This document shows positions 1 to 6,837 of a stretch of DNA of 10,082 bases, piece after piece. Numbering within the stretch: position 1 is the first letter of the stretch; every line of letters starts with the position of its first letter. This DNA comes from Lachnospiraceae bacterium (GTDB lineage Bacteria; Bacillota_A; Clostridia; Lachnospirales; Lachnospiraceae). The stretch is from NCBI GenBank assembly GCA_900764695.1, contig CAAFOY010000064.1, forward strand, positions 1 to 10,082. The letters run 5' to 3'. A program made the translations under genes and the position numbers. The notes under the pieces are model-generated. The model saw nothing but the letters and a program-made list of their open reading frames with translations. It was not told the DNA's origin and did no database searches.

Positions 1-16
1 GTATAACATATTGTCT

Positions 17-89
17 CCACCCGCATAGCAGGTGGATTATTGTTCAAAACACTCACACGTTGCGTGATTGTTTTGAACAGACTAAAGTC
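17..89. repeat. Cluster of three consecutive hairpins, function unknown
   Basis: Three inverted repeats lie side by side. At 17-35, CCACC/GGTGG and GC/GC arms flank an ATA loop with one C/A mismatch in the stem. At 41-79, perfect 11-bp arms (TGTTCAAAACA and TGTTTTGAACA) continue after one mismatch into TCAC/GTGA, giving a nearly continuous hairpin with a GTT tip. At 80-89, GACT/AGTC flank AA. None is followed by a good T-run on either strand, so they are not simple terminators. No coding region accompanies them. They could be a structured RNA, the 3' end of a gene left of the window, or the end of a mobile element; the sequence does not decide. Confidence 0.6.
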
Positions 90-92
90 CAT

Positions 93-139
93 ATAAAAAT
101 ACCGTCTAACAAGTTTACATTAACCTTGTCAGACGGTAT
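93..139 (-). terminator. Rho-independent terminator of the glmM-VanZ-hisC-mntP unit
   Basis: Read on the minus strand, the 9-bp arm ATACCGTCT pairs with AGACGGTAT. After a single mismatch the stem continues as ACAAG/CTTGT around an 11-nt loop, and the right arm is followed by TTTTTA. It lies about 90 bp past the mntP stop codon and fits an intrinsic terminator for the leftward operon. On the plus strand the T-rich tract after the stem is interrupted, so activity in that direction would be weaker. Confidence 0.85.
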
Positions 140-227
140 ATCTTCTATCTATTATTTATTTTTCCTCATTGAAAATACCACGCATTTTCTGCAAAAATAT
201 CGTTAGTTACATCAAAACCAAGTGTTC

Positions 228-803
228 TTAAGTAAAATGTTCAATTACCACTTTTAATCCAATTATTATAAGAATTATTCCTCCTACAACCTCTGCTTTA
301 GACTTGTACTTAACTCCAAAGGCATTTCCAATAAAAACTCCACCAAGGGATATTGCAAATGTTGTAATCCCAATTAGAATAACTGATGCCCAAATCGATG
401 TTTCCAACTTGCTTCCCATTGTGCCAAAGGTTACACCAACTGCAAGTGCATCAATGCTTGTAGCTATGGCAAGCATAAATAATTCCTTAAAATCCGTAAC
501 TGATTCTATGACTTCTTTCTCTTCTTCACTGTCTCCCAAAGCTTCTCGTATCATATTTACGCCAATAACCAATAATAGTACAAAAGCTATCCAATGACTA
601 TACTTGTTAATATATTCAACAAAACTTGCACTTAAAGCGTATCCTATTAAAGGCATCATAAGCTGAAAAGCTCCAAAGAAGAAAGCTATAATAAAGCTTT
701 GCTTTAAGTCTATTACTTTCATTTTTAATCCTTTACAAATCGAAACTGCAAAGGCATCCATTGAAAGCCCTACTCCTATAAAAAAAACATCTAATAAATT
801 CAT
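228..803 (-). CDS. mntP: Manganese efflux pump MntP
   Basis: This 191-residue membrane protein belongs to the MntP (DUF204) family, which exports Mn2+ across the cytoplasmic membrane and protects against manganese overload. It is a six-helix protein with two similar halves. The hallmark acidic segments are visible near the start of each half: GLSMDAFAVS with Asp16, and ATSIDALAVG with Asp118. The loop between the halves (about residues 88-105) is acidic. Length is normal for the family. The ATG is preceded by an AAAGGTGA ribosome binding site, and the gene starts 20 bp after hisC, so it is the last gene of the glmM unit. Many mntP genes sit behind a yybP-ykoY manganese riboswitch; none is possible in the short gap here, so control probably comes from the operon promoter. 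Family assignment is secure; the ion is taken from the family. Confidence 0.93.
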   Translation of the reverse strand: MNLLDVFFIGVGLSMDAFAVSICKGLKMKVIDLKQSFIIAFFFGAFQLMMPLIGYALSASFVEYINKYSHWIAFVLLLVIGVNMIREALGDSEEEKEVIESVTDFKELFMLAIATSIDALAVGVTFGTMGSKLETSIWASVILIGITTFAISLGGVFIGNAFGVKYKSKAEVVGGIILIIIGLKVVIEHFT

Positions 804-823
804 TTCTCACCTTTGTATATTAT

Positions 824-1882
824 CTACTTTTGCAAAATTTCCTGTAATGCCCTGTAAAGTTTCTTCATTTCTTCATCTGTTCCTACCGTAATCCGTAGAT
901 AATTATCTATTCCAGGCTTATTGAAGTATCTTACAAAAATATTTTTTTTCTTTAATTTTTCAAATATTTCTTTTGCAGGCATTCTTTCATGAGTAGCAAA
1001 AATAAAATTAGTTTTTGAATCCGTAAATGAAAAGCCAAGTTTTTTAATCTCTTTCTTGGCATTCTCTCTTGTCTCAATAATTTTAGAAACTATGTTCTTA
1101 AAATATGTATCATCTTTTATTGCCGCAACACCAGTTTCGATTGTTGCCTGATTCATTGTGTATGAATTGTAAGAGAATTTTACTGCCTTTATTGCGTCAA
1201 TTAATTCCTTACTACCGAAAGCATATCCAATTCTCATTCCAGCCATTGCTCTTGACTTTGAAAATGTTCTTACAACAAGAAGATTGTCATATTTGTCAAT
1301 TAATGACAATGCTGTATGACCCCCGAAATCAACATATGCTTCGTCCACAATAACAACAACATCCGGATTATTTTTTATTACTTCCTCTACCTGTTCAAGA
1401 GGCATTTCAATTGCTGTTGGGGCGTTTGGATTAGGGAATATTATTCCACCGTTTTCTTTGTTAAAATCCCACGGATTAATCTTAAACTGCTCATCCAATG
1501 CCACTGTCTTGTAAGGTATTTTAAATAGTTCAGCCCACACATCATAAAAAGAGTATGTTATGTCAGGAAAAAGAATTGGCTTTTCTGAATTAAAGCATGT
1601 AAGAAATGCCATTCCCAAAACGTCATCTGAACCTACTCCCACAAAAACCTGCTCTGGTTTTACATTGTAATATTCAGCAAGCTCGTCAACTAACAGACTT
1701 GCTTCCGGATCAGGGTAAAGTCTGAATCGTTCAGTATCCATTTTTTCAATCATCTCTGTTACCAAAGGTGATGGTGGATATGGACATTCATTTGTATTTA
1801 GTTTAATCACATCACTTATTTTTGGCTGTTCTCCCGGTGTGTATGGTGTAACTTTTCTAATGTTATCTTTCCAACTGCTCAT
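824..1882 (-). CDS. hisC: Histidinol-phosphate aminotransferase
   Basis: HisC is a PLP-dependent class I/II aminotransferase. It converts imidazole-acetol phosphate and glutamate to L-histidinol phosphate and 2-oxoglutarate in histidine biosynthesis, in the cytoplasm. From the chosen start it is 352 residues, the usual length. Visible landmarks are KLNTNECPYPPSP (residues 27-39), the NPNAPT loop with Asn153, DEAYVDF with Asp180 (pyridine nitrogen contact), the PLP lysine Lys209 in TFSKSRAMAG, Arg217 in MRIGY, and the C-terminal substrate-binding Arg330 in LRITVG. An in-frame ATG at 1906 would add eight residues, but the ATG at 1882 has AGAAGGAGA at good spacing and is preferred. It overlaps the end of the VanZ-like gene by 20 bp. 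No other his genes are in the window. A related aminotransferase specificity (for example aromatic) is possible but less likely. Confidence 0.88.
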   Translation of the reverse strand: MSSWKDNIRKVTPYTPGEQPKISDVIKLNTNECPYPPSPLVTEMIEKMDTERFRLYPDPEASLLVDELAEYYNVKPEQVFVGVGSDDVLGMAFLTCFNSEKPILFPDITYSFYDVWAELFKIPYKTVALDEQFKINPWDFNKENGGIIFPNPNAPTAIEMPLEQVEEVIKNNPDVVVIVDEAYVDFGGHTALSLIDKYDNLLVVRTFSKSRAMAGMRIGYAFGSKELIDAIKAVKFSYNSYTMNQATIETGVAAIKDDTYFKNIVSKIIETRENAKKEIKKLGFSFTDSKTNFIFATHERMPAKEIFEKLKKKNIFVRYFNKPGIDNYLRITVGTDEEMKKLYRALQEILQK

Positions 1883-2402
1883 TTTTTCTCCTTCTATTTC
1901 CTGCACAAACTATAATAAGACATAATATAATTGTGGCAAAAACCGTACCTGATGTATCTATTAAAACATCTGCAGACTTGCCACTTCTTCCATCCACAAA
2001 AGTTTGATGAAATTCATCTGTAGATGCATAAATCATACATATTAAATCTGTAACTACTGCACCCATAATAATGTGCTTTCTTGTGTTTCTTACTTCTTCA
2101 AAAGTAAATAACAGAATTAAAATCAATCCTGCCAATATTCCATATTCGCTGAAATGACCTGTTTTTCTTACAAAAAAGCTCACTTTATTAAATAACTCTT
2201 CCTTAGACGTTAAATCTAAGGAAGAGTATTCAGGTTCAATTATCTGCACAGCTCTTATTGTGATTTTGTCACTTAATCCCTGTGACTGTGTTCCTGTTTC
2301 TGCAGAGAATCCGAAAATAGTACTCATCCAAAATAAAATAATAAGCACAAGAACTATTCTCACTCCCCACAGAGATAATTTTTTAATATTACATACATTC
2401 AT
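1863..2402 (-). CDS. VanZ-like family membrane protein
   Basis: This 179-residue membrane protein has the VanZ-family signature. In order it shows an N-terminal helix (about residues 10-30) ending in WMSTIFGFSAETGTQS, then KTGHFSEYGILAG (about 81-93) leading into a second helix, a third helix near 110-126, and the conserved STDEFHQTFVDGRSG and ADVLIDTSGT block before the last helix. VanZ contributes to low-level teicoplanin resistance in Tn1546; most chromosomal relatives have no established substrate, so no resistance claim is made. The start lies 8 bp after glmM and has no convincing Shine-Dalgarno sequence, which suggests translational coupling. The end overlaps hisC by 20 bp. Its position behind glmM is compatible with a cell-envelope role, but that is only inference from context. 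Confidence 0.85.
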   Translation of the reverse strand: MNVCNIKKLSLWGVRIVLVLIILFWMSTIFGFSAETGTQSQGLSDKITIRAVQIIEPEYSSLDLTSKEELFNKVSFFVRKTGHFSEYGILAGLILILLFTFEEVRNTRKHIIMGAVVTDLICMIYASTDEFHQTFVDGRSGKSADVLIDTSGTVFATIILCLIIVCAGNRRRKNEQLER

Positions 2403-2410
2403 AAGCTGTC

Positions 2411-3754
2411 TTATACTGCATGACCTTTATCTTCAATAACTTTAATAACCTGATTAACATACTTTTCAGCCAAATGGTCTGTTTTTGCTTCAACCATTAC
2501 TCTGATTACAGGTTCTGTTCCACTTTCTCTTACAAGAATCCTTCCGTCGTCACCAAGAAGTTCTGCTACTTTTTCAACTTCTGCCTGAACATCAACATCT
2601 GCTCTTGCTTCCGGCTTGCTTTCTACTCTGATATTCTTTAAGCACTGTGGATAAATAACTACAGGGCTGATTAATTCTGACATTTTCTTCTTTGTTGAAA
2701 GCATAACTTCCATTAACTTGATTGATGTAAGAATACCGTCACCTGTTGTAGCATACTTGCTGAAAATAATGTGTCCTGACTGTTCTCCACCTAAACGGAA
2801 ATTGTTATTTCTCATACATTCATAAACGTACTTATCACCAACGTCTGTCTTGGCATAGTCAATTCCTACTGCGTCAAATGCCTTGTATAAACCAATATTT
2901 GACATAATAGTTGTTACAACAGTGTTGTTATCTAATTCTCCGTTCTGCTTCATGTAAACACCGCAAACATAAAGAATTAAGTCACCATCTACTATGTTGC
3001 CCTTATCATCAATACATAAACATCTGTCAGCGTCACCGTCATAAGCAAAACCGATATCAAGTTTGTTATCCTTTACATATTTCTGTAAAACTTCAATATG
3101 TGTTGAACCTGCTTCCATATTAATGTTTGTTCCGTTAGGTTCATTGTTAATTACATATGTTTCTGCTCCCAATGCATCAAATACACTCTTTGCAATTGCT
3201 GATGCACTACCGTTTGAGCAGTCAAGTCCTACTCTTACATTTCTAAATGAATTTTTTGCCAAAGTCATTAAATATCCCATATATCTGTTTCTTCCGGCAA
3301 AGTAATCAATTGTTCTACCAATCTTGTCCATTGTTGCATATGGAACATCATCAAAATCGCCATCAAGATATTCTTCAACCTTGTCGATTACTTCCTGTTC
3401 CATTTTTTCACCATTACCGTTAATTAATTTTATACCATTATCATAATATGGGTTATGACTTGCAGAAATCATAATTCCACAATCAAAATCTTCTGTTCTT
3501 ACTACATAAGAAACACTTGGTGTTGTTGTAACGTGAAGAAGATAAACATCTGCACCTGTTGATGTTAAACCTGCTGAAAGTGCATCTTCAAACATATAAC
3601 TACTTCTTCTTGTATCTTTTCCGATTACAACTGAACATTTGTGGAATCTTCCATAATACCATCCAAGAAATCTTCCTACTTTAAATGCATGCATTGCTGT
3701 AAGATTTACATTAGCTTCACCTCTAAAGCCGTCTGTTCCAAAATACTTTCCCAT
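2411..3754 (-). CDS. glmM: Phosphoglucosamine mutase GlmM
   Basis: GlmM interconverts glucosamine-6-phosphate and glucosamine-1-phosphate, the step that feeds UDP-GlcNAc synthesis for peptidoglycan. At 447 residues it has the normal length for this alpha-D-phosphohexomutase subfamily. The signature elements are all present: GTDGFRG at the N-terminus (residues 6-12), the phosphoserine loop ISASHNPYYDNGIK with catalytic Ser99, the Mg2+ loop DGDADR (239-244), the sugar-binding loop GGEQSGH (322-328), and the phosphate-binding loop RESGTEPVIRV (409-419). An AGGGA ribosome binding site precedes the ATG. It is the first gene of the leftward unit and is served by the promoter at 3922-3950 through a leader of about 160 nt. 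The GGEQSGH and ISASHNP loops favour GlmM over phosphoglucomutase or phosphomannomutase. Confidence 0.95.
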   Translation of the reverse strand: MGKYFGTDGFRGEANVNLTAMHAFKVGRFLGWYYGRFHKCSVVIGKDTRRSSYMFEDALSAGLTSTGADVYLLHVTTTPSVSYVVRTEDFDCGIMISASHNPYYDNGIKLINGNGEKMEQEVIDKVEEYLDGDFDDVPYATMDKIGRTIDYFAGRNRYMGYLMTLAKNSFRNVRVGLDCSNGSASAIAKSVFDALGAETYVINNEPNGTNINMEAGSTHIEVLQKYVKDNKLDIGFAYDGDADRCLCIDDKGNIVDGDLILYVCGVYMKQNGELDNNTVVTTIMSNIGLYKAFDAVGIDYAKTDVGDKYVYECMRNNNFRLGGEQSGHIIFSKYATTGDGILTSIKLMEVMLSTKKKMSELISPVVIYPQCLKNIRVESKPEARADVDVQAEVEKVAELLGDDGRILVRESGTEPVIRVMVEAKTDHLAEKYVNQVIKVIEDKGHAV

Positions 3755-3915
3755 CTAATTTTCCCTATGCTAAATATTAATTACTAATAGCATTCTTAAA
3801 ATATACTCTTTTTAAAAATGCCATTTTTCCGATAATATTTAGTCAACAAACACAACTTTCATATTAATGTGCCTGTTTTTCCTTTCCATATTTTTTAAAC
3901 CTGTTAGGTTTTAAC
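3755..3915 (-). other. Predicted 5' leader of the glmM operon
   Basis: If transcription starts about 7 nt past the -10 element, the glmM message begins near 3915 and carries about 160 nt of AT-rich leader. A small stem-loop (AAACCT/AGGTTT with a 3-nt loop, 3897-3911) would form almost at the 5' end of the RNA. The AGGGA ribosome binding site lies just before 3754. I recognise no known riboswitch or ribozyme here. Confidence 0.45.
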
Positions 3916-3921
3916 TAATTA

Positions 3922-3950
3922 ATTATATAATAGCCTTTGCCTATTTACAA
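3922..3950 (-). promoter_or_regulatory. Sigma-A type promoter for glmM operon
   Basis: On the minus strand TTGTAA (3950-3945) is followed after exactly 17 bp by TATAAT (3927-3922). This is a near-consensus housekeeping promoter directed at glmM. No better candidate occurs between it and the glmM start. Confidence 0.75.
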
Positions 3951-3977
3951 GACTTAACCTTACCCTATGTCACTTAA

Positions 3978-4021
3978 TGTCGAACATTTTTTTACAAAAA
4001 TTTCCTTTTCAGTGATATACT
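3978..4021 (+). promoter_or_regulatory. Candidate promoter and possible 0A box for the small plus-strand gene
   Basis: TTTACA (3991-3996) is followed by 19 bp and TATACT (4016-4021); the spacing is slightly long, and GATATA at 4014-4019 with 17 bp is an alternative -10. Just upstream, TGTCGAA (3978-3984) matches the Spo0A-box core. A 7-mer match can be chance, so regulation by Spo0A is only a suggestion. Confidence 0.4.
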
Positions 4022-4032
4022 TGCATTGAATA

Positions 4033-4040
4033 GGGGGGGA
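4033..4040 (+). promoter_or_regulatory. G-run ribosome binding site of the 64-residue gene
   Basis: Seven consecutive G residues followed by A (4033-4040) lie 8 nt before the ATG at 4049. This purine-rich tract is the only plausible Shine-Dalgarno sequence and supports that start. A homopolymer of this length is unusual in such AT-rich DNA and is prone to slippage. Confidence 0.6.
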
Positions 4041-4048
4041 TTTATTCT

Positions 4049-4243
4049 ATGAACAATATTTCGAATAATATTTCAACAGCTTCTTTAGTTGATGAAACCA
4101 ATAGGCTTCTTCTTGAAATCAGCAACTTAAAGAAGCAACTTAACTACGAAAGAAACCAACATAAGCACTGGGAAGAGCTTGCCATGATATTTCATGATGC
4201 ACTTTGGTCTGAACTTAAAAGTACCCGGGATTCCAACAGGTAA
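4049..4243 (+). CDS. Small helical protein of unknown function (64 aa)
   Basis: I do not recognise this protein. It is 64 residues, hydrophilic, with no signal peptide or membrane segment. After a Ser/Asn-rich start (MNNISNNIST) it is a predicted continuous helix from about residue 13. Leu/Ile-rich heptad-like spacing (NRLLLEISNLKKQL) suggests a short coiled coil, followed by a charged stretch with HKHWEELAMIF and a second helix. Support for it being real comes from its position: it has its own candidate promoter, a purine-rich ribosome binding site at good spacing, and a hairpin terminator 6 bp after the stop. It is the only plus-strand gene in the window, divergent from glmM and convergent with the ABC gene. 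Size and a nearby 0A-box-like site recall Spo0E-like phosphatases, but the SQELD motif is absent. A small regulator or oligomerising adaptor is possible. Confidence 0.65.
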   Translation: MNNISNNISTASLVDETNRLLLEISNLKKQLNYERNQHKHWEELAMIFHDALWSELKSTRDSNR

Positions 4244-4250
4244 TACATTA

Positions 4251-4282
4251 AAGAGGAGGTCATTAATTTATGGCCTCTTTTC
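4251..4282. terminator. Shared terminator between convergent genes
   Basis: GAGGTCAT (4256-4263) pairs with ATGGCCTC (4270-4277) with one T-G wobble and a 6-nt loop. The stem extends outward by a few weaker pairs and is followed on the plus strand by TTTTCTT. It starts shortly after the small plus-strand gene. The minus-strand ABC gene ends inside it: its stop codon (4263-4265) lies at the loop. The plus-strand T-run is better than the minus-strand one, so efficiency is probably higher for the small gene. Confidence 0.65.
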
Positions 4283-5975
4283 TTACCGCTGTCAATTGCT
4301 TGTCGTTTATTATAAATTCTCTATTGCATACCTCCAAAGCTGCTGCCTTGTGAGTTATGATTATGCAAGTTTTTTTGTTTAGTTTCTTAATGTTATCAAG
4401 CACTTTTTCTTCTGTGTTTTTGTCAAGTGCCGACGTTGCTTCATCAAGAAGGATTATTGGAGCATTGCTTATTAACGCTCTTGCAATTGCAAGACGCTGT
4501 GCCTGACCTTCTGAGATTCCAAGACCTTTTTCACCGATTACTGTATCTAATCCGTCAGGTAAATTTTCAATAAAATCCTCTATTTCACTTAACTTAAGTG
4601 CCTGGCTTACTTCCTCATCTGACGCATTAGGATTAATCATAAGGATGTTCTCCCTTATAGTTCCACTAAATAAATAATTTCCCTGTGGCACATATGAAAA
4701 CATACATCTTGTATCAGGGCTTGCCTGAATTGTTTTTCCGTTTTCAAGACAAATATCTATTGTTCCCTGCTGTGGCTTAAAAACCCCAAGAAGCATCTTC
4801 ATTAATGTACTCTTTCCAATTCCTGAAATTCCTCTTATGGCAACAAAATCGCCTTTGTTAAGCATAGCATCGCCGTGCTCTATTACTGTTTCTCTGCCAT
4901 AATTGAATTTTATGTTATTAAATCTAATACTTTCCAGCTTATCATAAGTCTGTTTTACATCTATTTTTTCGTATGTACTTTCTTCATTTGTTATGTTTTC
5001 AATTTCCATAATACGCTCTGCTGAAGCAAGCACTGCATAATACTGTGGAAACATTTTTGTTATACTTACAAATGGTGTCTGAATCTGTGAAATAAGCTGC
5101 AAAACTGCTGTTAATGTTCCGTAAGTCATAGCCTTCATGCTGACTTTTATTGCACACCATCCCAAGGCAAAAAGATATCCTGCATTAAAAATAAATGAAA
5201 ATCCTGCATTTGCAAAAATAGTTATTTTTCTTCTTCTCATTTTTACTTCGTAATTTGTTCTCTGAAGAATATTTCCTTTTTTGTCAAACTGTTTTTCCAA
5301 TCCAAATGTTTTTACAACAAGCATGCTTTCAATGGCTTCCTGAAAAAATGAGCGCACTTTTCCGTCAGTTTCCTGAACCTGTTTGCTTAAGTTTTTTAAT
5401 TTACCTCTAAAAAACACTGCAATAACTGACATTACAATACCTGCTGCAATAAATAACATTGTAAACTTCCAGTCGAAAATAATCAAAACAACAAAAGCTC
5501 CAACAAACTGTGTCAGGAAATACAATGCGTCAGGAACTATAGAGATAATTCCTTCTGTAACTATTTTTACATCACTTGTGATTCGGTTCATTAATTCACC
5601 GCTATGATATTTGTTAATTTTTCCATAATCTTTCATCATAATGGAATAAAAAAGTCTTCCACGCATTTTCATTTCCATTTTTGCCTGAACCCTAATTGTA
5701 AGACTTTGTGTAAAAACTCTTAAAAGCAATCTTGAAGTAATAACTACAAGAATTAATATACAATTAAAAATAATCAAGTTTCTGTAATGCAAAAACTCCG
5801 CATTTGATGATGCCGTTGCCGCCCTTTGTGCCGAATCAATTGCAAGTTTACTTACAAGTGCCAAAACAGTTGCCACCAATGCCAGTAATATATTTGATAT
5901 GCTTAATATAACTATTTTAGGGATTTCACCTTTGCTATTTTTTATTATCCATTTTAAACTATTTTGATTTTTCAT
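4263..5975 (-). CDS. ABC exporter half-transporter (MsbA/MdlB type), substrate unknown
   Basis: This 570-residue fusion has an N-terminal type I exporter membrane domain (about residues 18-300, six helices) and a C-terminal ATPase domain (about 345-560), so it works as a homo- or heterodimer in the cytoplasmic membrane. ATPase motifs are complete: A-loop Tyr359, Walker A GISGIGKST (382-390), Q-loop Gln431 in VPQGNYLF, signature ISEGQ (487-491), Walker B IILLDE with catalytic Glu512, and H-loop His542. The signature deviates from LSGGQ, but SEGQ variants are known in this family and the catalytic Glu and His are intact, so it should hydrolyse ATP. Substrate cannot be read from sequence; drugs, lipids and peptides are all handled by relatives. 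An AAAGGA ribosome binding site precedes the ATG. It starts 31 bp after the methyltransferase, as third gene of the hcp unit. No partner half-transporter is adjacent. Confidence 0.9.
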   Translation of the reverse strand: MKNQNSLKWIIKNSKGEIPKIVILSISNILLALVATVLALVSKLAIDSAQRAATASSNAEFLHYRNLIIFNCILILVVITSRLLLRVFTQSLTIRVQAKMEMKMRGRLFYSIMMKDYGKINKYHSGELMNRITSDVKIVTEGIISIVPDALYFLTQFVGAFVVLIIFDWKFTMLFIAAGIVMSVIAVFFRGKLKNLSKQVQETDGKVRSFFQEAIESMLVVKTFGLEKQFDKKGNILQRTNYEVKMRRRKITIFANAGFSFIFNAGYLFALGWCAIKVSMKAMTYGTLTAVLQLISQIQTPFVSITKMFPQYYAVLASAERIMEIENITNEESTYEKIDVKQTYDKLESIRFNNIKFNYGRETVIEHGDAMLNKGDFVAIRGISGIGKSTLMKMLLGVFKPQQGTIDICLENGKTIQASPDTRCMFSYVPQGNYLFSGTIRENILMINPNASDEEVSQALKLSEIEDFIENLPDGLDTVIGEKGLGISEGQAQRLAIARALISNAPIILLDEATSALDKNTEEKVLDNIKKLNKKTCIIITHKAAALEVCNREFIINDKQLTAVRKEAIN

Positions 5976-6006
5976 TTTCCGTCCTTTAATATTTTACCTA
6001 AAAGTT

Positions 6007-6819
6007 TTATTTGCCTAATTCCCAAAAAGCTACCGCACTTGCTGCTGCAACATTTAAAGAATCTACACCGTGGCTCATTGGAATTTTGATAGTGTAATCA
6101 CTACTATTTATTGTATTCTGGTGAAGTCCCTCACCTTCCGTACCAAGAATTATTGCCAACTTTTCTTCTGACTTTACGTTTTTATCATCAATGCTTACCG
6201 AATTGTCAGTTAAAGCCATTGCCGCCGTCTTAAATCCCATATTATGTAACAATTCTATACCCGTTCCTTCTTTCTCATCAATAAAAGTCCACGGTATCTG
6301 AAATACTGTTCCCATACTTACCCTTATTGCTCTTCTGTAAAGAGGATTGCTACAACCGTGTGTAAGCAAAACAGCATCAATATTAAGGGCTGCAGCTGAG
6401 CGGAAAATTGCCCCTACATTTGTAGGATTCATAATATTTTCAAGCACTGCAACCCTTCTTTTATCCTTGCATATTTCTTCAACGGTTTTAAGTTTGGGTC
6501 TGTGCATTGCACATAGCATTCCCCTTGTTAATTTAAAACCTGTTATTCCTGTCAATACATCAAACGGTGCCGTAAAAATTGGAATATTTCCACATCTTTC
6601 AATTATATTTTTTGCCTGATTTTTGATGTGTCTGTCCTCTACCAAAATAGAAATAGGTTCACATCCTGCATCAAGAGCTCTCTCCACTACAATTGGACTT
6701 TCCGCTATAAAAATCCCTTTCTCCGGCTCATGTCTGTTTAGCAATTGTCCCTCTGACAATCGTGCGTAAACATCAAGCTCCTTAGCATCAAAATCATTTA
6801 TCTTAATTACGTTTGACAT
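6007..6819 (-). CDS. SpoU/TrmH-family RNA 2'-O-methyltransferase
   Basis: This 270-residue protein is an AdoMet-dependent SPOUT-class methyltransferase that modifies ribose 2'-O positions in tRNA or rRNA. The N-terminal part (about residues 12-105) matches the SpoU substrate-binding type, with GIFIAESPIVVERALDAG. The C-terminal trefoil-knot domain carries all three motifs: NPTNVGAIFRSA with Asn134 and Arg140, LGTEGEGL (225-232), and IPMSHGVDSLNVAAA with Ser254-Asn256. It is a full-length enzyme of about the usual size. A strong AGGAGG site sits 5 nt before the ATG. It begins 18 bp after hcp and ends 31 bp before the ABC gene, so all three are probably cotranscribed. The target nucleotide cannot be assigned from sequence; 23S rRNA or tRNA are both plausible. 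Confidence 0.9.
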   Translation of the reverse strand: MSNVIKINDFDAKELDVYARLSEGQLLNRHEPEKGIFIAESPIVVERALDAGCEPISILVEDRHIKNQAKNIIERCGNIPIFTAPFDVLTGITGFKLTRGMLCAMHRPKLKTVEEICKDKRRVAVLENIMNPTNVGAIFRSAAALNIDAVLLTHGCSNPLYRRAIRVSMGTVFQIPWTFIDEKEGTGIELLHNMGFKTAAMALTDNSVSIDDKNVKSEEKLAIILGTEGEGLHQNTINSSDYTIKIPMSHGVDSLNVAAASAVAFWELGK

Positions 6820-6837
6820 ATTTCCTCCTAATACCGG

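Noticed and set aside
304..597. Open frames antisense to mntP, hisC, glmM, ABC and methyltransferase genes
   Set aside because: They lie fully inside well-supported genes on the other strand, have low-complexity or implausible products and no supporting start signals.
804..823. yybP-ykoY manganese riboswitch before mntP
   Set aside because: Only 20 bp separate hisC from mntP and they hold just the ribosome binding site.
3755..3921. glmS-type ribozyme or known riboswitch in the glmM leader
   Set aside because: The glmS ribozyme precedes glmS, not glmM, and no core motif of that or another known class is visible.
4004..4031. Sigma-H promoter, suggested by ATTGAAT at 4025-4031
   Set aside because: No AGGA-type -35 element lies at the required distance upstream.
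4049..4243. Spo0E-like aspartyl-phosphate phosphatase
   Set aside because: Size and helical character fit, but the diagnostic SQELD motif is absent.
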